DNA of 64,000 nt. Origin: Aurantiochytrium sp. KH105 (Eukaryota > Sar > Bigyra > Thraustochytrida > Thraustochytriidae). Under the pieces are notes generated by a model. That model was not told the DNA's origin, did not search any database, and worked only from the letters and a program-made list of their open reading frames with translations. This document shows, in pieces, positions 19,930 through 30,695 of the stretch. The position numbers and the translations under genes are program-made. Location of the stretch: positions 111,693 to 175,692 of the forward strand of contig BGKB01000155.1 in assembly GCA_003116975.1 (NCBI GenBank). The letters run 5' to 3'. Within the stretch, counting starts at the first letter, position 1. Every line of letters starts with the position of its first letter.

Positions 19930-22900
19930 ATGACCTTGATACGCACGTCCAGCCGGCATGTGATGCCGCAACAAGGACTTGAGACATCCTTTTCCCCGCC
20001 AGGCTCGGGCAAGTCGGACTTGCTCCTGGACGCCAGGTACGACGAAGAGCCAAACGACGGCTTCAGTGGCATCTCGCAGCACGACGCCTGCTCGGCCCCG
20101 CTGACCAGCATTGACCAGGAAACCGATGACGATGACGTCTTTGCACAAAAACTTGCCGGCTTTCAGGACGATATGATGCCCAATAGTAATCTCGAAGGCC
20201 TCTACGTGCCTCCACAAAACTACTCTTATGACAATGCCGACATACCAAATGGCTGTAATGATGACCAGGACGATCTGGAGACCGGCTTTGGGCCGAGTGC
20301 ACTCGAAGAAATCACTGACGTGCGCATCAACCGCCTCACAAACCGGTTCGTGGGCGCAAATCGCCTCGAAAGCACATATGGCCGCATTCGACTGCGCGAG
20401 AACGCACCGCTATTAAGGTGGGCTTCGGGCCTGTTACTTTTGTGCTTTTCGCTGGACTGCATCAGTCTCTTGCTCCGTCGTAGCACCCTTCACGCTGCTC
20501 TCATCATCGTCTTGTGCTCCATGACCTGCTTCCAGCTCGGACTCTTTCTCTTTCGCAACCGATTGTACTCGCACTTGCTCATTCACTACTACCAGTACGT
20601 CACCACTGCCCTGGGCGCGAGCGCCTTTTCTTATGTCGTCTTTAGCGACACCGTAGTGGCATGTGTTTTCTATGGCAGTACAGAGCCCTCGTGTGCGACC
20701 CCAGGCGAGCGAACATGGCGAATTGAAGACTCAACGCGGGTTGCGTACGGCATGTCCCTGCTCTTTGGCATCATGCCTTTCGGCTTCAGAGTCAACTTTC
20801 TCAACTGCCTCATCATGTACACGTGCGCTCTCATTGTTCATCTTTTGTTGCGCACACTTTCGTTTCTCGACGCAGGCTTCGAATATTCCCGTGGCAGCGT
20901 CTTCGACGCTGTCCTCCTCGACTCACTCTTCCTCATCACGATCATGGCCACCTTACTCTATGGAGCTTACATGTATGAGCGCAACGATCGACTCGTTTTT
21001 ATTCGCATGCGTAGGTCCCAGCTCGAGTCTGACCAGCTGCAGAATGAGCTGCAAATGGTCCGCGAGGAGCTTGGCTGGGCCGAAGATGAGGCAAACACCA
21101 ATGAGCTCAAACTTGAGATTGAACGCGCGAAATCTGACCTCGATCGCATGTACCCTGGCGCCCAAATCGAGCTTCAGAGCTGGGTTCTGCCCTTTGACGC
21201 GCTCATTATCGACAAGCGCGTTGGAGAAGGATCTTGTGGCGAGGTCTTTCGTGGTCGCGTACGTTCACAAAACGCTTGCGGAGGCGATCTATCGAGCGAA
21301 ACCTTTTCTGCGCGTCTTTTGCGACGCACCCCGAGCTGCTCTCTTCTTTCGGTACAGTCCTTTGCAACTTCACATCCGTCGCAAGCACTTGTGTCCCCTC
21401 AAAACAAAAACTTTGCCGCATATGGTGGAGAGCCCTGGAGTGGCGACGCGTGCGCTTCCTCGACAATCGGCCCTTCGCGTGGATTGCCGGCACACCGTCG
21501 CGACTACTCTGTCATGCCAAGCAATCAAGTTGTCGCCATCAAACGAATTCCCAAGCATAAAATTACGCGCAAAACGGTCCTGTCTCTCTTGCAAGAGACC
21601 CTAGCCATGTCCAAGTGCAAGCATCCCAACGTGTTGCGGCTCGTGGGATTAGTCTACGACCCATTTGTTTGCGTCGTCTTTGAGTACATGGCGTTGGGAT
21701 CTCTCAAGGATCTTCTTGACGCTTCGCATCCTTCTGCGCTAAGACCTAGTCTTCCCCAACGCACCACCTCAAAGCTTGCCCCTTCGGACATGAGTGGCAA
21801 GTTCCCGGCTATGCAGAGCATGCGTGATCGAGACAACGACATTTTCCGAGACGCAGAGCGCAAACTACAGCGCGAGAGCGCCATCCAGGCCCTTCAAGAG
21901 TACACACTGCCAGGCAAGTGCGTATGGACGCACACCAAGACTCGCATGTGCGTCAACGTCGCTGCGGGTGTCTCCTATATGCACTCCAAAGACATTATTC
22001 ATCGCGATCTCAAATCGAGCAATCTCATGGTCGACGCCACGCACGCGGTCAAGGTCGCGGACCTCGGCACTGCGCGTCAGCTTTCACATCCGTATGGACT
22101 TCAGCAAGAGCCGGGAAATCAGAACGCCAAAACCGGGCGTTGTGCGAGGCCCATGTCGCGCGTCGGTTCGCCACTTTGGATCGCGCCCGAGGTGATCAGC
22201 AGCGAGGGCGAATACGACCACAAATGCGACGTCTGGTCCTTTGGCGTGATTCTTTGCGAGCTGATGACCCACCGCGACCCTTACACGGACGCGGAGGGAG
22301 GATCAAAGTTCAACTTGCTAAATGTTGTCGAGGGAACCCTGAGTCCGCTCGATTTTGTCGACGATGTACTCGAGTACACGCCACCCGCGATCGTGCGACT
22401 TGCTCGTGATTGTTGTAATTTTGATCCTCAAAGGCGATGTACAATGAAGGAAGCCCTCTTTCGCCTTTTGCAGATCGTTGTTGAGCAAGAGACGCACAAG
22501 TTTGAGGCAGATGCTATTGCCGCTGCGGGACCCTATCTTCGATATAGTCAACCTTCGCGCATCAATGTCACGGCTCCAAGGCTTGCATCTACCTCGATGG
22601 ATGTTACGCATGGCGAAAATTTTGCTCAAGAGCCTCTATTCGCGAGCCAAGATGGCTTTTTCGGCACCCAAGTCCCCGATCATCGGCGTACGTCAAGAGA
22701 CTACTCGGCTCATACTCTCAGCTCTACTGATGATGTGCTCGTTGATACGCTCAACCAGCGTGATCTTGACGATCTTGCGGCGAGCTCAGAGGAGGAGGTC
22801 GAAACAGAAGTAACTGAGGATGAGGATGAGGATGAGGACGAGGACGAGGACGAACATAAGGAGATATCCCGCGAGGAGGATGGCTACGCCGACCAGAAAG

Positions 22901-23982
22901 GTCTGAACAATCCTAGGGACCGAGTCTGCAAGGAGAACACCAAGGCTTCTGACGGCTCCGTGTATCTCGAGGAAAGAAGTGGAAATCAAAACGAGGATGA
23001 TGACGATGACGATGGCGACGATGAGGAAGAAGACGTGGTCGTTCTTGTGCCAAGGAATAACATTGGATCTTCAAACGATGAGGACAGTGAAAGTGACCTC
23101 GACGACGGCTTCGTGTCGCATTTGAACTTTGGGGCAAACCTGAACAACCATAGTATGGAACATGATACATTAAGCAAAGACGTGGACCAAATCTCAGTTG
23201 CAGGTCCGCTACGAGGAAGTGAAGGACTGTTGCAAGAACTGAACTCGAATTCAGCACAAACGCTTTCGGATGCACGTTTGCGGCCCGAAAGTATGTCGAC
23301 ATTTGGCGACAGCTCTGCAGCTGGAGCCTCGATGCGCGTCGATATTGCCGAGGGAAGTATTGGCAGCATTGAGGGAGGAGCGGTACGCCGTGTCGACTCA
23401 ATCATGCAACCAACGCTCAGACAAACGAGCCAAAGTAGAAAGCATGCCTCCAATTCTCGATTAACGCGCACGCAGCAAGGTGAAACTCAGGGATCGCGTC
23501 GCGAGAAGGCTCGAAATCGGCCTCAGTCAATGACAGCAACCCCTTCAGGCTTGCCGGGTTCAGAATTTGCTTCGTACGGCGAGGCTTCCAGGGCCCAAAC
23601 CCCGTTTCTTTTGACGCAGGGTAGGCCGTTGAGGCCGTGTATGTCGACGCATAACCTTGGCGAGACCTTGGCGCAAGAAAAAGTGCAGTCTTTGTTATCC
23701 ACGTATCCAAGCATGGGTTCGATGGTCTCCAGCAACTATACGGGGAGCCGTGGACCCAATATGCTAGAAAGTTCGCTCTCGGAACAATTGCGCGCATCAA
23801 GCAGAAGAAGCGGCGCTCGATCAGAAAGGACTCGCGACCGGCGCAAGCAGTCGCAGAGCTGCCGCGTCAAACGCCACAGCACTACAGACGCTGTACGAGG
23901 CAACAATCCTTCAGGCTCACACGCCAGACTGAAGCAATCCACTTCTATGCGAAATTCGTTCCAATGCATTGTTGAATTTTAG
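19930..23982 (+). CDS. Multi-spanning membrane protein kinase, TKL-like
   Basis: 1350 residues from ATG 19930. Residues about 1-155 are polar. Five or six hydrophobic segments occupy about 160-350, followed by a short coiled coil (QLESDQLQNELQMVREEL). The kinase domain starts near 427: glycine loop GEGSCGEV (432-439), lysine VAIK (K538), HRD loop IHRDLKSSN (D693), DLG instead of DFG (711-713), then SPLWIAPEV and DVWSFGV. The glycine loop and the catalytic Lys are separated by about 100 residues, an unusual Ser-rich insertion. The C-terminal 500 residues are acidic and disordered, with an alternating ED run near 22815-22850. KSSN and the TKL-like lobe resemble LISK/MLK/plant Raf-like kinases. 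I infer an adaptor-less membrane-bound signalling kinase with no visible extracellular ligand domain. Confidence 0.85.
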   Translation: MTLIRTSSRHVMPQQGLETSFSPPGSGKSDLLLDARYDEEPNDGFSGISQHDACSAPLTSIDQETDDDDVFAQKLAGFQDDMMPNSNLEGLYVPPQNYSYDNADIPNGCNDDQDDLETGFGPSALEEITDVRINRLTNRFVGANRLESTYGRIRLRENAPLLRWASGLLLLCFSLDCISLLLRRSTLHAALIIVLCSMTCFQLGLFLFRNRLYSHLLIHYYQYVTTALGASAFSYVVFSDTVVACVFYGSTEPSCATPGERTWRIEDSTRVAYGMSLLFGIMPFGFRVNFLNCLIMYTCALIVHLLLRTLSFLDAGFEYSRGSVFDAVLLDSLFLITIMATLLYGAYMYERNDRLVFIRMRRSQLESDQLQNELQMVREELGWAEDEANTNELKLEIERAKSDLDRMYPGAQIELQSWVLPFDALIIDKRVGEGSCGEVFRGRVRSQNACGGDLSSETFSARLLRRTPSCSLLSVQSFATSHPSQALVSPQNKNFAAYGGEPWSGDACASSTIGPSRGLPAHRRDYSVMPSNQVVAIKRIPKHKITRKTVLSLLQETLAMSKCKHPNVLRLVGLVYDPFVCVVFEYMALGSLKDLLDASHPSALRPSLPQRTTSKLAPSDMSGKFPAMQSMRDRDNDIFRDAERKLQRESAIQALQEYTLPGKCVWTHTKTRMCVNVAAGVSYMHSKDIIHRDLKSSNLMVDATHAVKVADLGTARQLSHPYGLQQEPGNQNAKTGRCARPMSRVGSPLWIAPEVISSEGEYDHKCDVWSFGVILCELMTHRDPYTDAEGGSKFNLLNVVEGTLSPLDFVDDVLEYTPPAIVRLARDCCNFDPQRRCTMKEALFRLLQIVVEQETHKFEADAIAAAGPYLRYSQPSRINVTAPRLASTSMDVTHGENFAQEPLFASQDGFFGTQVPDHRRTSRDYSAHTLSSTDDVLVDTLNQRDLDDLAASSEEEVETEVTEDEDEDEDEDEDEHKEISREEDGYADQKGLNNPRDRVCKENTKASDGSVYLEERSGNQNEDDDDDDGDDEEEDVVVLVPRNNIGSSNDEDSESDLDDGFVSHLNFGANLNNHSMEHDTLSKDVDQISVAGPLRGSEGLLQELNSNSAQTLSDARLRPESMSTFGDSSAAGASMRVDIAEGSIGSIEGGAVRRVDSIMQPTLRQTSQSRKHASNSRLTRTQQGETQGSRREKARNRPQSMTATPSGLPGSEFASYGEASRAQTPFLLTQGRPLRPCMSTHNLGETLAQEKVQSLLSTYPSMGSMVSSNYTGSRGPNMLESSLSEQLRASSRRSGARSERTRDRRKQSQSCRVKRHSTTDAVRGNNPSGSHARLKQSTSMRNSFQCIVEF

Positions 23983-24163
23983 CTGAGGCTTTGCTTCCAT
24001 GCCTATTGACAATGTATGTAACGCCGCACACACTCACACACCAAGAATTTGATGAATGTACATAACCTAGTAAGCGCATAAAAGAAGAAAAAGAAAACGA
24101 GAAGAAACGCTGAGGAGAACATGCAATACCCTTTGTTCTACAATGCAACTCTTTCTCTTGAAA

Positions 24164-26338
24164 TTAACGCGTCGCAGTGGCAAGACGGACGCTACGCACA
24201 AGTTGATCGTTGATATCCTCAAAGACCTGACTGAGATGCTCTTCACTGCGCAGCAGGTCGTGTTCCTTGTGCTGCTCCCACTTTTCAGACATGCGGTCAA
24301 GCTTGGCCTGATACTCGTCGCGAAGATTGTTTTCGAGCTGCTTGAGCGCGATGCGTCGGGCCTGATCAGCAATGTTATTGTCGCGGTTCTCTTTGGTCAT
24401 GCGCTCGCGTAGCATCTCTTCGCGGTCCAAGTAGTAGTTTTCGATGGACGCAAAACGATCGAGACGCTCCTTGTCGAGAATAGCCTGCTCTTCGGCTTCT
24501 TGTTCGTTCATGGCCAGCAGGTACTCCTTTTCGACCTTGAGAGCCTTTGAGAAGAGAGATCGCACCAGGACCTCTTCTTTGTTCTGCTGTCGGAGAGCGC
24601 GACTCTGCTCCTTGTTTTCAAGCTCTTCGCCAAGGCGAGCGGAGCGTGCGCGCTCGACACGGGCATCAAGTTTGCCTGCTTGCGTCGCCAGCTTCGCGGC
24701 GCGTTTGGCACGGAGAGATGCCTTGCGCACTTCTGCTTCGTGCGTTTTCACGAGGATTTCGTACGCTTTGCGGTAGCGATCAAGATCGTTCTCGAGACGC
24801 TTGGTAGCCACACTGGCATCTACTTTGCGCGACATTTGACGCCTCTGGGCAGAGGCTGCTCTCTGCTTGGCCCACACGGACCGATAGATGGAAGGGTAGC
24901 GCTCGGCCAAGACCTTGAGGCCTGCAACGTCTGCCTCTCCGCGTACCTGTGCAAAAGACCCTGGGTCTGTGACGGCGTGGTGCATTTTTTCTGCAGCTGC
25001 ATGCAAGGACTCGACACCAGGGGTTGGAGCAAGATGGCCCTCTCTTCGTTTGCGTGCGCGAACTTTGGCTTGTACATGCCGATGGTCTTCCTCGTCCAGG
25101 AATCGAGCGTTTCCGCCCGTGCCGCGACGGGTCGGTGCGTGTGCTTTGTCGGTCGCAGATGTTGCAGAAAGGTGACTCCTTCTCGGTGCTTGCGTAGAAT
25201 CACGTCCACTGCCCGTGCCAAATCTACGGCCTTGTGAGATCTTTCGCGTCTCGTCACGAGACTGCGAAACTTTTCTAGTTTTCGTTTTGGACTGTGTCTT
25301 CTTGCTGCGAGCTTTGGTAGTAGCAGCTCCCGCGTGTTGCGTTGCAGCCTTGAGCGAGGAAGCAGCCGTTCGTGGAGCGCGTCTCTTCGTCTTTCCCGCC
25401 GTGCTCGAGCGTTGATTGCGAGACGTGACCCCAGTGTTCACACCTGTATCTCCTCCTTGTCCTCCGTAACTAAAAAAGGGAGCAGACGGAGCGCCCGAGA
25501 AAGGGGCCGTCGATCGCGCAAAGGCTCGCGATGGCGATGACCCCGCTGCGCTTGCGTGCGCAAAGCGAGGACTTCCAGGTCCGAGATGTCCTCCGGAAGC
25601 TGTGACGCCGCTCATGGGCCCGGCGCTGGCTCCACTCTTTCCGTCTGTCTCTGCGTGGAAAGAGCTCTGCAAACTTTCTGACTCGCTCGCAGAGGCTTTG
25701 AGTTCTGCAGAAGCTGGGCCATAAAGCTGCGCCCAGAGACTCTCAAAAATACTGAGCATGTGATGAATTTGCACAGGGTCTCCGCGGTAAATGTCCTCAC
25801 CGCTGAGAAAGGATAGGTCGATCGGAAGGGACTCGGATAGCGCGGTCATGACGAGGTTTGCGTTGGTAATGTAGTCGGTGACGACGCGGGGCTTTCGAAT
25901 GACGTTTTTTAGACGAACGTTGAAGAGAGTCTCGAAAATGGCCACAAACATGGACGAAGCGCTCTTTTGGAGCTCTTCAAAGGCCTGGATCGGACGCGTT
26001 GTAATGTTGAGCTTGACAAAGAGGTCGTTGGTACGCTGAACAATGTGTTCGTAAAAGGCGGGGTCTTCGTCAGCAGGATGAGATCCGCCCACCGTCGCAC
26101 CGCCGGGGCCGCGTCTAGAGCCACCATCGCCGCGTCTTCCGCTGGGGCTCTGTGCGGCTGAAGCAGGAGAGTTTGTCAAGCCGGGACCTCGCGAGGGCGG
26201 TCGTGCAGCTGCCATGGCAGCGTCCAGTGCAATGGCTGCCGCATCGGTAACAATCTGATGTTCTCCTTCAGCGCCACCCCCGTGACTTTGGTCTGCCTCG
26301 CCCAGCTCAGGACCGTCCAGAATATCGCTCAAGTCCAT
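24164..26338 (-). CDS. CEP95/CCDC45-like centrosomal coiled-coil protein
   Basis: 724 residues, convergent with the kinase gene. An N-terminal CH-like domain (about residues 95-205) includes DLFVKLNI, FVAIFETLF, LSFLSGEDIYRGD and HHMLSIFESLW. That arrangement is typical of the CEP95 (CCDC45) N-terminus, which works at centrosomes and basal bodies. The middle (about 210-430) is low-complexity, basic and Ser-rich. The C-terminal part (about 470-720) is a long charged coiled coil. Thraustochytrids make flagellate zoospores, so a basal-body role is plausible. The assignment rests on the N-terminal pattern read by eye. Confidence 0.65.
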   Translation of the reverse strand: MDLSDILDGPELGEADQSHGGGAEGEHQIVTDAAAIALDAAMAAARPPSRGPGLTNSPASAAQSPSGRRGDGGSRRGPGGATVGGSHPADEDPAFYEHIVQRTNDLFVKLNITTRPIQAFEELQKSASSMFVAIFETLFNVRLKNVIRKPRVVTDYITNANLVMTALSESLPIDLSFLSGEDIYRGDPVQIHHMLSIFESLWAQLYGPASAELKASASESESLQSSFHAETDGKSGASAGPMSGVTASGGHLGPGSPRFAHASAAGSSPSRAFARSTAPFSGAPSAPFFSYGGQGGDTGVNTGVTSRNQRSSTAGKTKRRAPRTAASSLKAATQHAGAATTKARSKKTQSKTKTRKVSQSRDETRKISQGRRFGTGSGRDSTQAPRRSHLSATSATDKAHAPTRRGTGGNARFLDEEDHRHVQAKVRARKRREGHLAPTPGVESLHAAAEKMHHAVTDPGSFAQVRGEADVAGLKVLAERYPSIYRSVWAKQRAASAQRRQMSRKVDASVATKRLENDLDRYRKAYEILVKTHEAEVRKASLRAKRAAKLATQAGKLDARVERARSARLGEELENKEQSRALRQQNKEEVLVRSLFSKALKVEKEYLLAMNEQEAEEQAILDKERLDRFASIENYYLDREEMLRERMTKENRDNNIADQARRIALKQLENNLRDEYQAKLDRMSEKWEQHKEHDLLRSEEHLSQVFEDINDQLVRSVRLATATR

Positions 26339-27010
26339 TGCGTCTTTCTCCTCTTCTGTGCTTGCGACCGAACCTCGTCAAGCTTGCGCGCCTGCCTGCT
26401 TGCTCGCTGGCTTGCTCGCGTTTGCTTTTGCAAGCTCTGCTGCTGCACGTCGTCGTGGTCCCCGAGACCCGGCGAGCCTTGATCTCCTAGAGTCCGGCGC
26501 CCGCCTTGGACCCGGTCGTGCGCGTCTTCGCCGACCTCCGACGCGGCCTCGCCTCCGGCAGTCCGCTTCGCTGCGCTCCTCGCTCGGCCTGCGCGACGGG
26601 CGCAGGAACTCGGGTCTGCGTCGCGGCCTTGGGACTCGGCGTCTCGCCTTTGCGGCGGTTGCACGACGAGGAAAAAACCGAGTTTGCCCCTGCGTCCCCG
26701 CAGGTTCGGGTACGCGCCGCGGCCCCTTTTGCCCGTTTTGGCGGGTGTCTCCGGGTCTTGTGCGGTGGCGATGCTCGATCGGGGGCGAGGTGGTGCGGAG
26801 CGACGGGAACAGGCGCGTGGAAGGGCCGAGTTGCCCGCGATCATCGAGGGCAGAGCAGAAGTCGAGCGCGAACTCCGGCGCGCGGGCTGGTCGGTCTGCT
26901 GGGGAGCTCGCGAGGTTCCTCGCGGCGCGTCCGCCTGGCGACCGCGTTGCGAGGAGTCTAAAAGTTGATTGGAGTGCACGAAAGAGGCGGAAGCAAACGA
27001 GGGTTTTAGG
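26339..27010. promoter_or_regulatory. Divergent promoter region, CEP95-like / Lsm11-like
   Basis: 672 bp separate the two start codons and contain no convincing gene; the open frames on both strands are Arg/Pro/Ala-rich products of high GC. By position it must hold the promoters of both neighbours. Confidence 0.5.
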
Positions 27011-28243
27011 ATGGCGGAGAATCTCGTGGAGCAGCAAGAGAAGGGGGGCAAGAAGCAGCACGCAGAAGACAACGATGCTGCTCGATTTGATGTTCGATCT
27101 GAGCACTTTGATGCCAATCTCGCTCTGCAGAAACCTGAAAAGGTAAAACTTCCGCAAAAGGTGTTTCCTCTCGAAAATTTGGCCCGAACGCGGCCACTGT
27201 TACCTGTTTCGCATCCAGACCATCTTCAGCGCCGAGTTGTGAATCCCGTGCTTCGCGCCAAAGAGAGTGACGCAGTTGCTAGACGAAGAGAGAACGAGCA
27301 ACGTCGTCTTGAACGCAAAGTCAAGAGAAAGGAGGCCGAGCGGTTCGAAAACCCTCTTCACGCCTTGGTGGACAGCTTTGCTGATGGTGGGCCTTTGGAA
27401 ATACTTCGACGTTGCGTCCAAACCAAGACGCGGGTACGTGTTATCGTTGGATCTGCTCAAAATGGAGTTCGCGGTACCTGTGTCGGGCACTTGCGTGGCT
27501 TTGACAAATTCATGAACCTTTTTCTCTATGATGCCGAGGAATCGTACGCCACGACTGCGTTCGTGACCGTCTCGGAGGAGGCTGCCCTCTCCGGCACTGT
27601 ACAAGAGCTGACTCAATTCATGCAGGTCTATAGCCCTGCTAAAGTGGGAAATGCTGTTGCCATTGCACAAAAGTACAATGGACGTGAGACAGACTTGTGG
27701 AGGTTCTTATATCAAAAGTATGGCCTGACACAACGCGTCCAGGACGCTTTGGCACAAGGAAAGACAGCATATGCTCAAGGCGCAGCCTCTCCAGAAGGCC
27801 TGCTACCCGCGGGAGTTCGAGGCAAACCTTTGGAGGGAAGTCTCGATGCTCGTGTGCGGGAACTTTTGCGAAGACATCGCGGGCGTGAGGCTGTTCTCAT
27901 GTGCAAACTAGGTGTCGCAAATGCCGAAGAACGATCCCTCGAGAGCTCTCGAAGTCTATTCCACGCAAATCACGATTGGACTGGCGCTGCTGTGGAAGCC
28001 GCGCCAGCATCTTCATCCGAGGTGGACGTGTGCGCAGAATGGGTGCAACGCGCAAGCCTCAAGTACGAAGGGCGCGTGTTCTATTACAACACGAGGACGA
28101 AAACCTCAGTATGGGAGCCTCCAGAGGGCGTGCGTTTCAAAACGGTGGAAGTGCCGGTTGTGCGTCGGCGCAAGCTTCGTCAGACCATTTTACGTGGTGA
28201 TAATGTGATCATGTGCTCACCCGTGACACCTTTTGCCACATGA
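27011..28243 (+). CDS. Lsm11-like Sm protein with a WW domain in the Sm1-Sm2 insertion
   Basis: 410 residues from ATG 27011 (an open frame continues 5' but has no earlier ATG). The Sm1 motif lies at about 128-190 (GPLEILRRCV, RVIVGSAQNGVRGTCVGHL, GFDKFMNLFLYDAEESY). This wording resembles Lsm11, where Sm1 also carries GxxGxCxGxLxxFDKFxN. The Sm2 motif is at the far C-terminus (QTILRGDNVIM, RGDN near 395-398). About 200 residues lie between the two, including YNGRETDLWRFLYQKYGL and a WW domain at about 340-372 (EWVQR...RVFYYNTRTKTSVWEPP). A long Sm1-Sm2 insertion is also a feature of animal Lsm11 in the U7 snRNP that processes histone pre-mRNA. A role in RNA processing is inferred. Confidence 0.75.
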   Translation: MAENLVEQQEKGGKKQHAEDNDAARFDVRSEHFDANLALQKPEKVKLPQKVFPLENLARTRPLLPVSHPDHLQRRVVNPVLRAKESDAVARRRENEQRRLERKVKRKEAERFENPLHALVDSFADGGPLEILRRCVQTKTRVRVIVGSAQNGVRGTCVGHLRGFDKFMNLFLYDAEESYATTAFVTVSEEAALSGTVQELTQFMQVYSPAKVGNAVAIAQKYNGRETDLWRFLYQKYGLTQRVQDALAQGKTAYAQGAASPEGLLPAGVRGKPLEGSLDARVRELLRRHRGREAVLMCKLGVANAEERSLESSRSLFHANHDWTGAAVEAAPASSSEVDVCAEWVQRASLKYEGRVFYYNTRTKTSVWEPPEGVRFKTVEVPVVRRRKLRQTILRGDNVIMCSPVTPFAT

Positions 28244-28737
<494 letters not shown>

Positions 28738-29621
28738 CTAAGGACGCTCCTTGTCTCCAGCGCAGTAGTAGACCGCTGAGGGCGTGGCAACTGCATCAAG
28801 GGCAACGTCGTGATCCTCCACAGGAACGGCGTCAAGGATCTGCTCATCAAGCGAGAGACCCACCGTGTAGGCAGGAGGCAGGCCAGCTGCCTTGCGGGCC
28901 CGTTGAAGCTTCTTCAGAAAAGCGTCGTAGTAGCCCTTGCCATGGCCAAGACGGAAACCGTCGGTCGTGAAGGCAACACCCGGAGTGAACACCACATCAA
29001 CGAGGTCCTCGACGGAAGAGTCAACGCCGTCGGCTCGCTCTTCGAGCTGCTCAAGGGTGAACTCGGGAATACCCCATTTGAATTTGTCGAGACCGGCGAG
29101 TTCCTCGAGACTTGCAAGCTCAGGCATGCGCATGTCCTCGGATCCGGCCCCGATAATCTTGGGCACAAAGACGCGCTTTTTCGCATCAAAGAGCCACTCG
29201 AGAGCAGTTTGCGTCTGCGCCTCGTTTTTCATGGCGAGGTAGATGCTCACTCGTTCCGCACTTTGGGCGCGTGGAATCTCCTTGATGCGCTCGGCGAGCT
29301 GTTACCGATGAGCCGGTCGTTCATTCGTACGCGGATGCAATCGACCAATCAAATCCTACACGTTAGCGCGTCGTTCTCCTTGGCTGGCTTGCTTGATTTG
29401 CTAACTCGTCCGTCCACTTGACCCATCTCTCGCGCACTTACCTGTTTCGACGCCGCGTGCATCTTGTCCTCGCCCATGTTCTTGAGCACAGTGGCAATCT
29501 CGCGTCGGAGCGTCTTCTTCATCATCGTGGTCGTCTTCGCTTGAGCCTGCTCTTGCTGCTGCTGCTCTTGCTGCTGCTCTTGCTGCTGCTGCTGCTCTCG
29601 CTGCTGATGGAGGTCTGCCAT
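28738..29621 (-). CDS. MTHFS: 5-formyltetrahydrofolate cyclo-ligase (MTHFS), two exons
   Basis: Predicted 246 residues. The enzyme converts 5-formyl-THF plus ATP to 5,10-methenyl-THF, returning stored formyl-folate to one-carbon metabolism. Exon 1 is 29621-29442 (60 codons, Gln-rich start encoded by CTG/TTG runs on the plus strand, then LRREIATVLKNM). The intron is 29299-29441 (GTAAGT...AACAG, 143 bases, phase 0). Exon 2 is 29298-28738. Family marks are IYLAMKNEAQTQ (folate site region), FVPKI and the C-terminal GFRLGHGKGYYDAFL loop, which binds nucleotide. No organelle signal is obvious, because the poly-Gln leader is not a typical presequence; a second ATG inside exon 1 could skip it. Confidence 0.92.
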
Positions 29622-30695
29622 CCTCCTTTCTCCCTGTCTCGCGCTGCCTTTTCTTTCGCGCGCGATGATGGTCTGACAGTGAAGTTGGGTCAGCCAGCCC
29701 ACCAACAAAATGAAGTCAAAAGAAAATCGTCGCCCAATTTGGCCTTTTACTACTACCACAGGGAAGCGCGCGTGTGCCAACATTTTACAGTCAGAGGTGC
29801 CGGCGCAAAGAGGTAGGAACGCCCCGGCACCGGGCTCACAGAGAGCGCTCCCAGTCAGAAGAGCTTGCGTGCGACGAGCGACTGTGTTTTGCAGAGAAAG
29901 TGCTGTATACGAAGGAATGAGGCTAGGCCTAGATTGCGAGGATGGAGGGGAAAGTCTCTTCATCCATTGCGCGCGCCCGCGATGTCCATACTTTATGCAT
30001 ATGAAGGCACCGAAAGTCGACGCGTGCACTGCCGAGATGCCCAGGAGCACAACCGTGAGTGAGGAAGCAAAGACGATTCTCAAAAACATCAAGACAGGTC
30101 GATGGCAGAACGCGACCGAAACCAAGAAGATACTGACAAAGCAAGCGTTACAACTTGACCTGAATAATTCGGAAAGTGTCTTCTTGAGCGCTCGCTTTTT
30201 ACGTAAAGGATACTTTCTGCAAATTGTTGATTTTTGTCCAATTCGTCATGTTGTATAGACGTTCGACACGCGTAGATCATTGCACTCGCAGCGTCTTTTG
30301 TCCCGTCCGCAAAGCATCCTCAACCCAACAAAAGTGATTGCATGACCCTCACTTTCCCGGGGCGTCGACGCCTTCCCCACTTCGTACCTCGCCTACATCA
30401 TGGACGTAGGCTCGGCCCCTGTATAGACCTACTATGATTACCTCCCAGATCATTGTCAGTGGTGACGAACAGAGGTGGTGGTGGCAAAGATTCCATGTGG
30501 CAAAGTGCTTTTCGTCTTCGGCGAGCACGCAGTCAGAGCGAGCGAGAGCGAGGCAGCAGGCCGTGGGGGCGGGCGAGCAGCGAGCGGGACGGGCTTCGTT
30601 CGGTAGTTCGCCGCCGAGCGCGTCGGGGTTATCGTGTCCGTACCGTCGTTGTCGTTGTCGTTGTTGTTGTTTTTGTCGAGTCAAGGGCAAGCAAG
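29622..30695. promoter_or_regulatory. Divergent promoter region, MTHFS / methyltransferase
   Basis: About 1.07 kb. An open frame on the plus strand (to 30258) ends in a protein-like stretch (SEEAKTILKNIKTGRWQN) but has no recognisable domain, so it is at best a candidate. A promoter-like CCCCTGTATAGACCTACTA at about 30416-30434 lies 280 bp before the methyltransferase ATG and resembles the string at 7665. A GTTGTC/GTTGTT run sits at 30645-30675. Confidence 0.45.

Noticed and set aside
29710-30258. 182-codon open frame in the MTHFS/methyltransferase gap
   Set aside because: The second half looks somewhat protein-like, but there is no recognisable domain, the frame is also open on the other strand, and the first half is poor. 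Mentioned only as a candidate in the intergenic entry.
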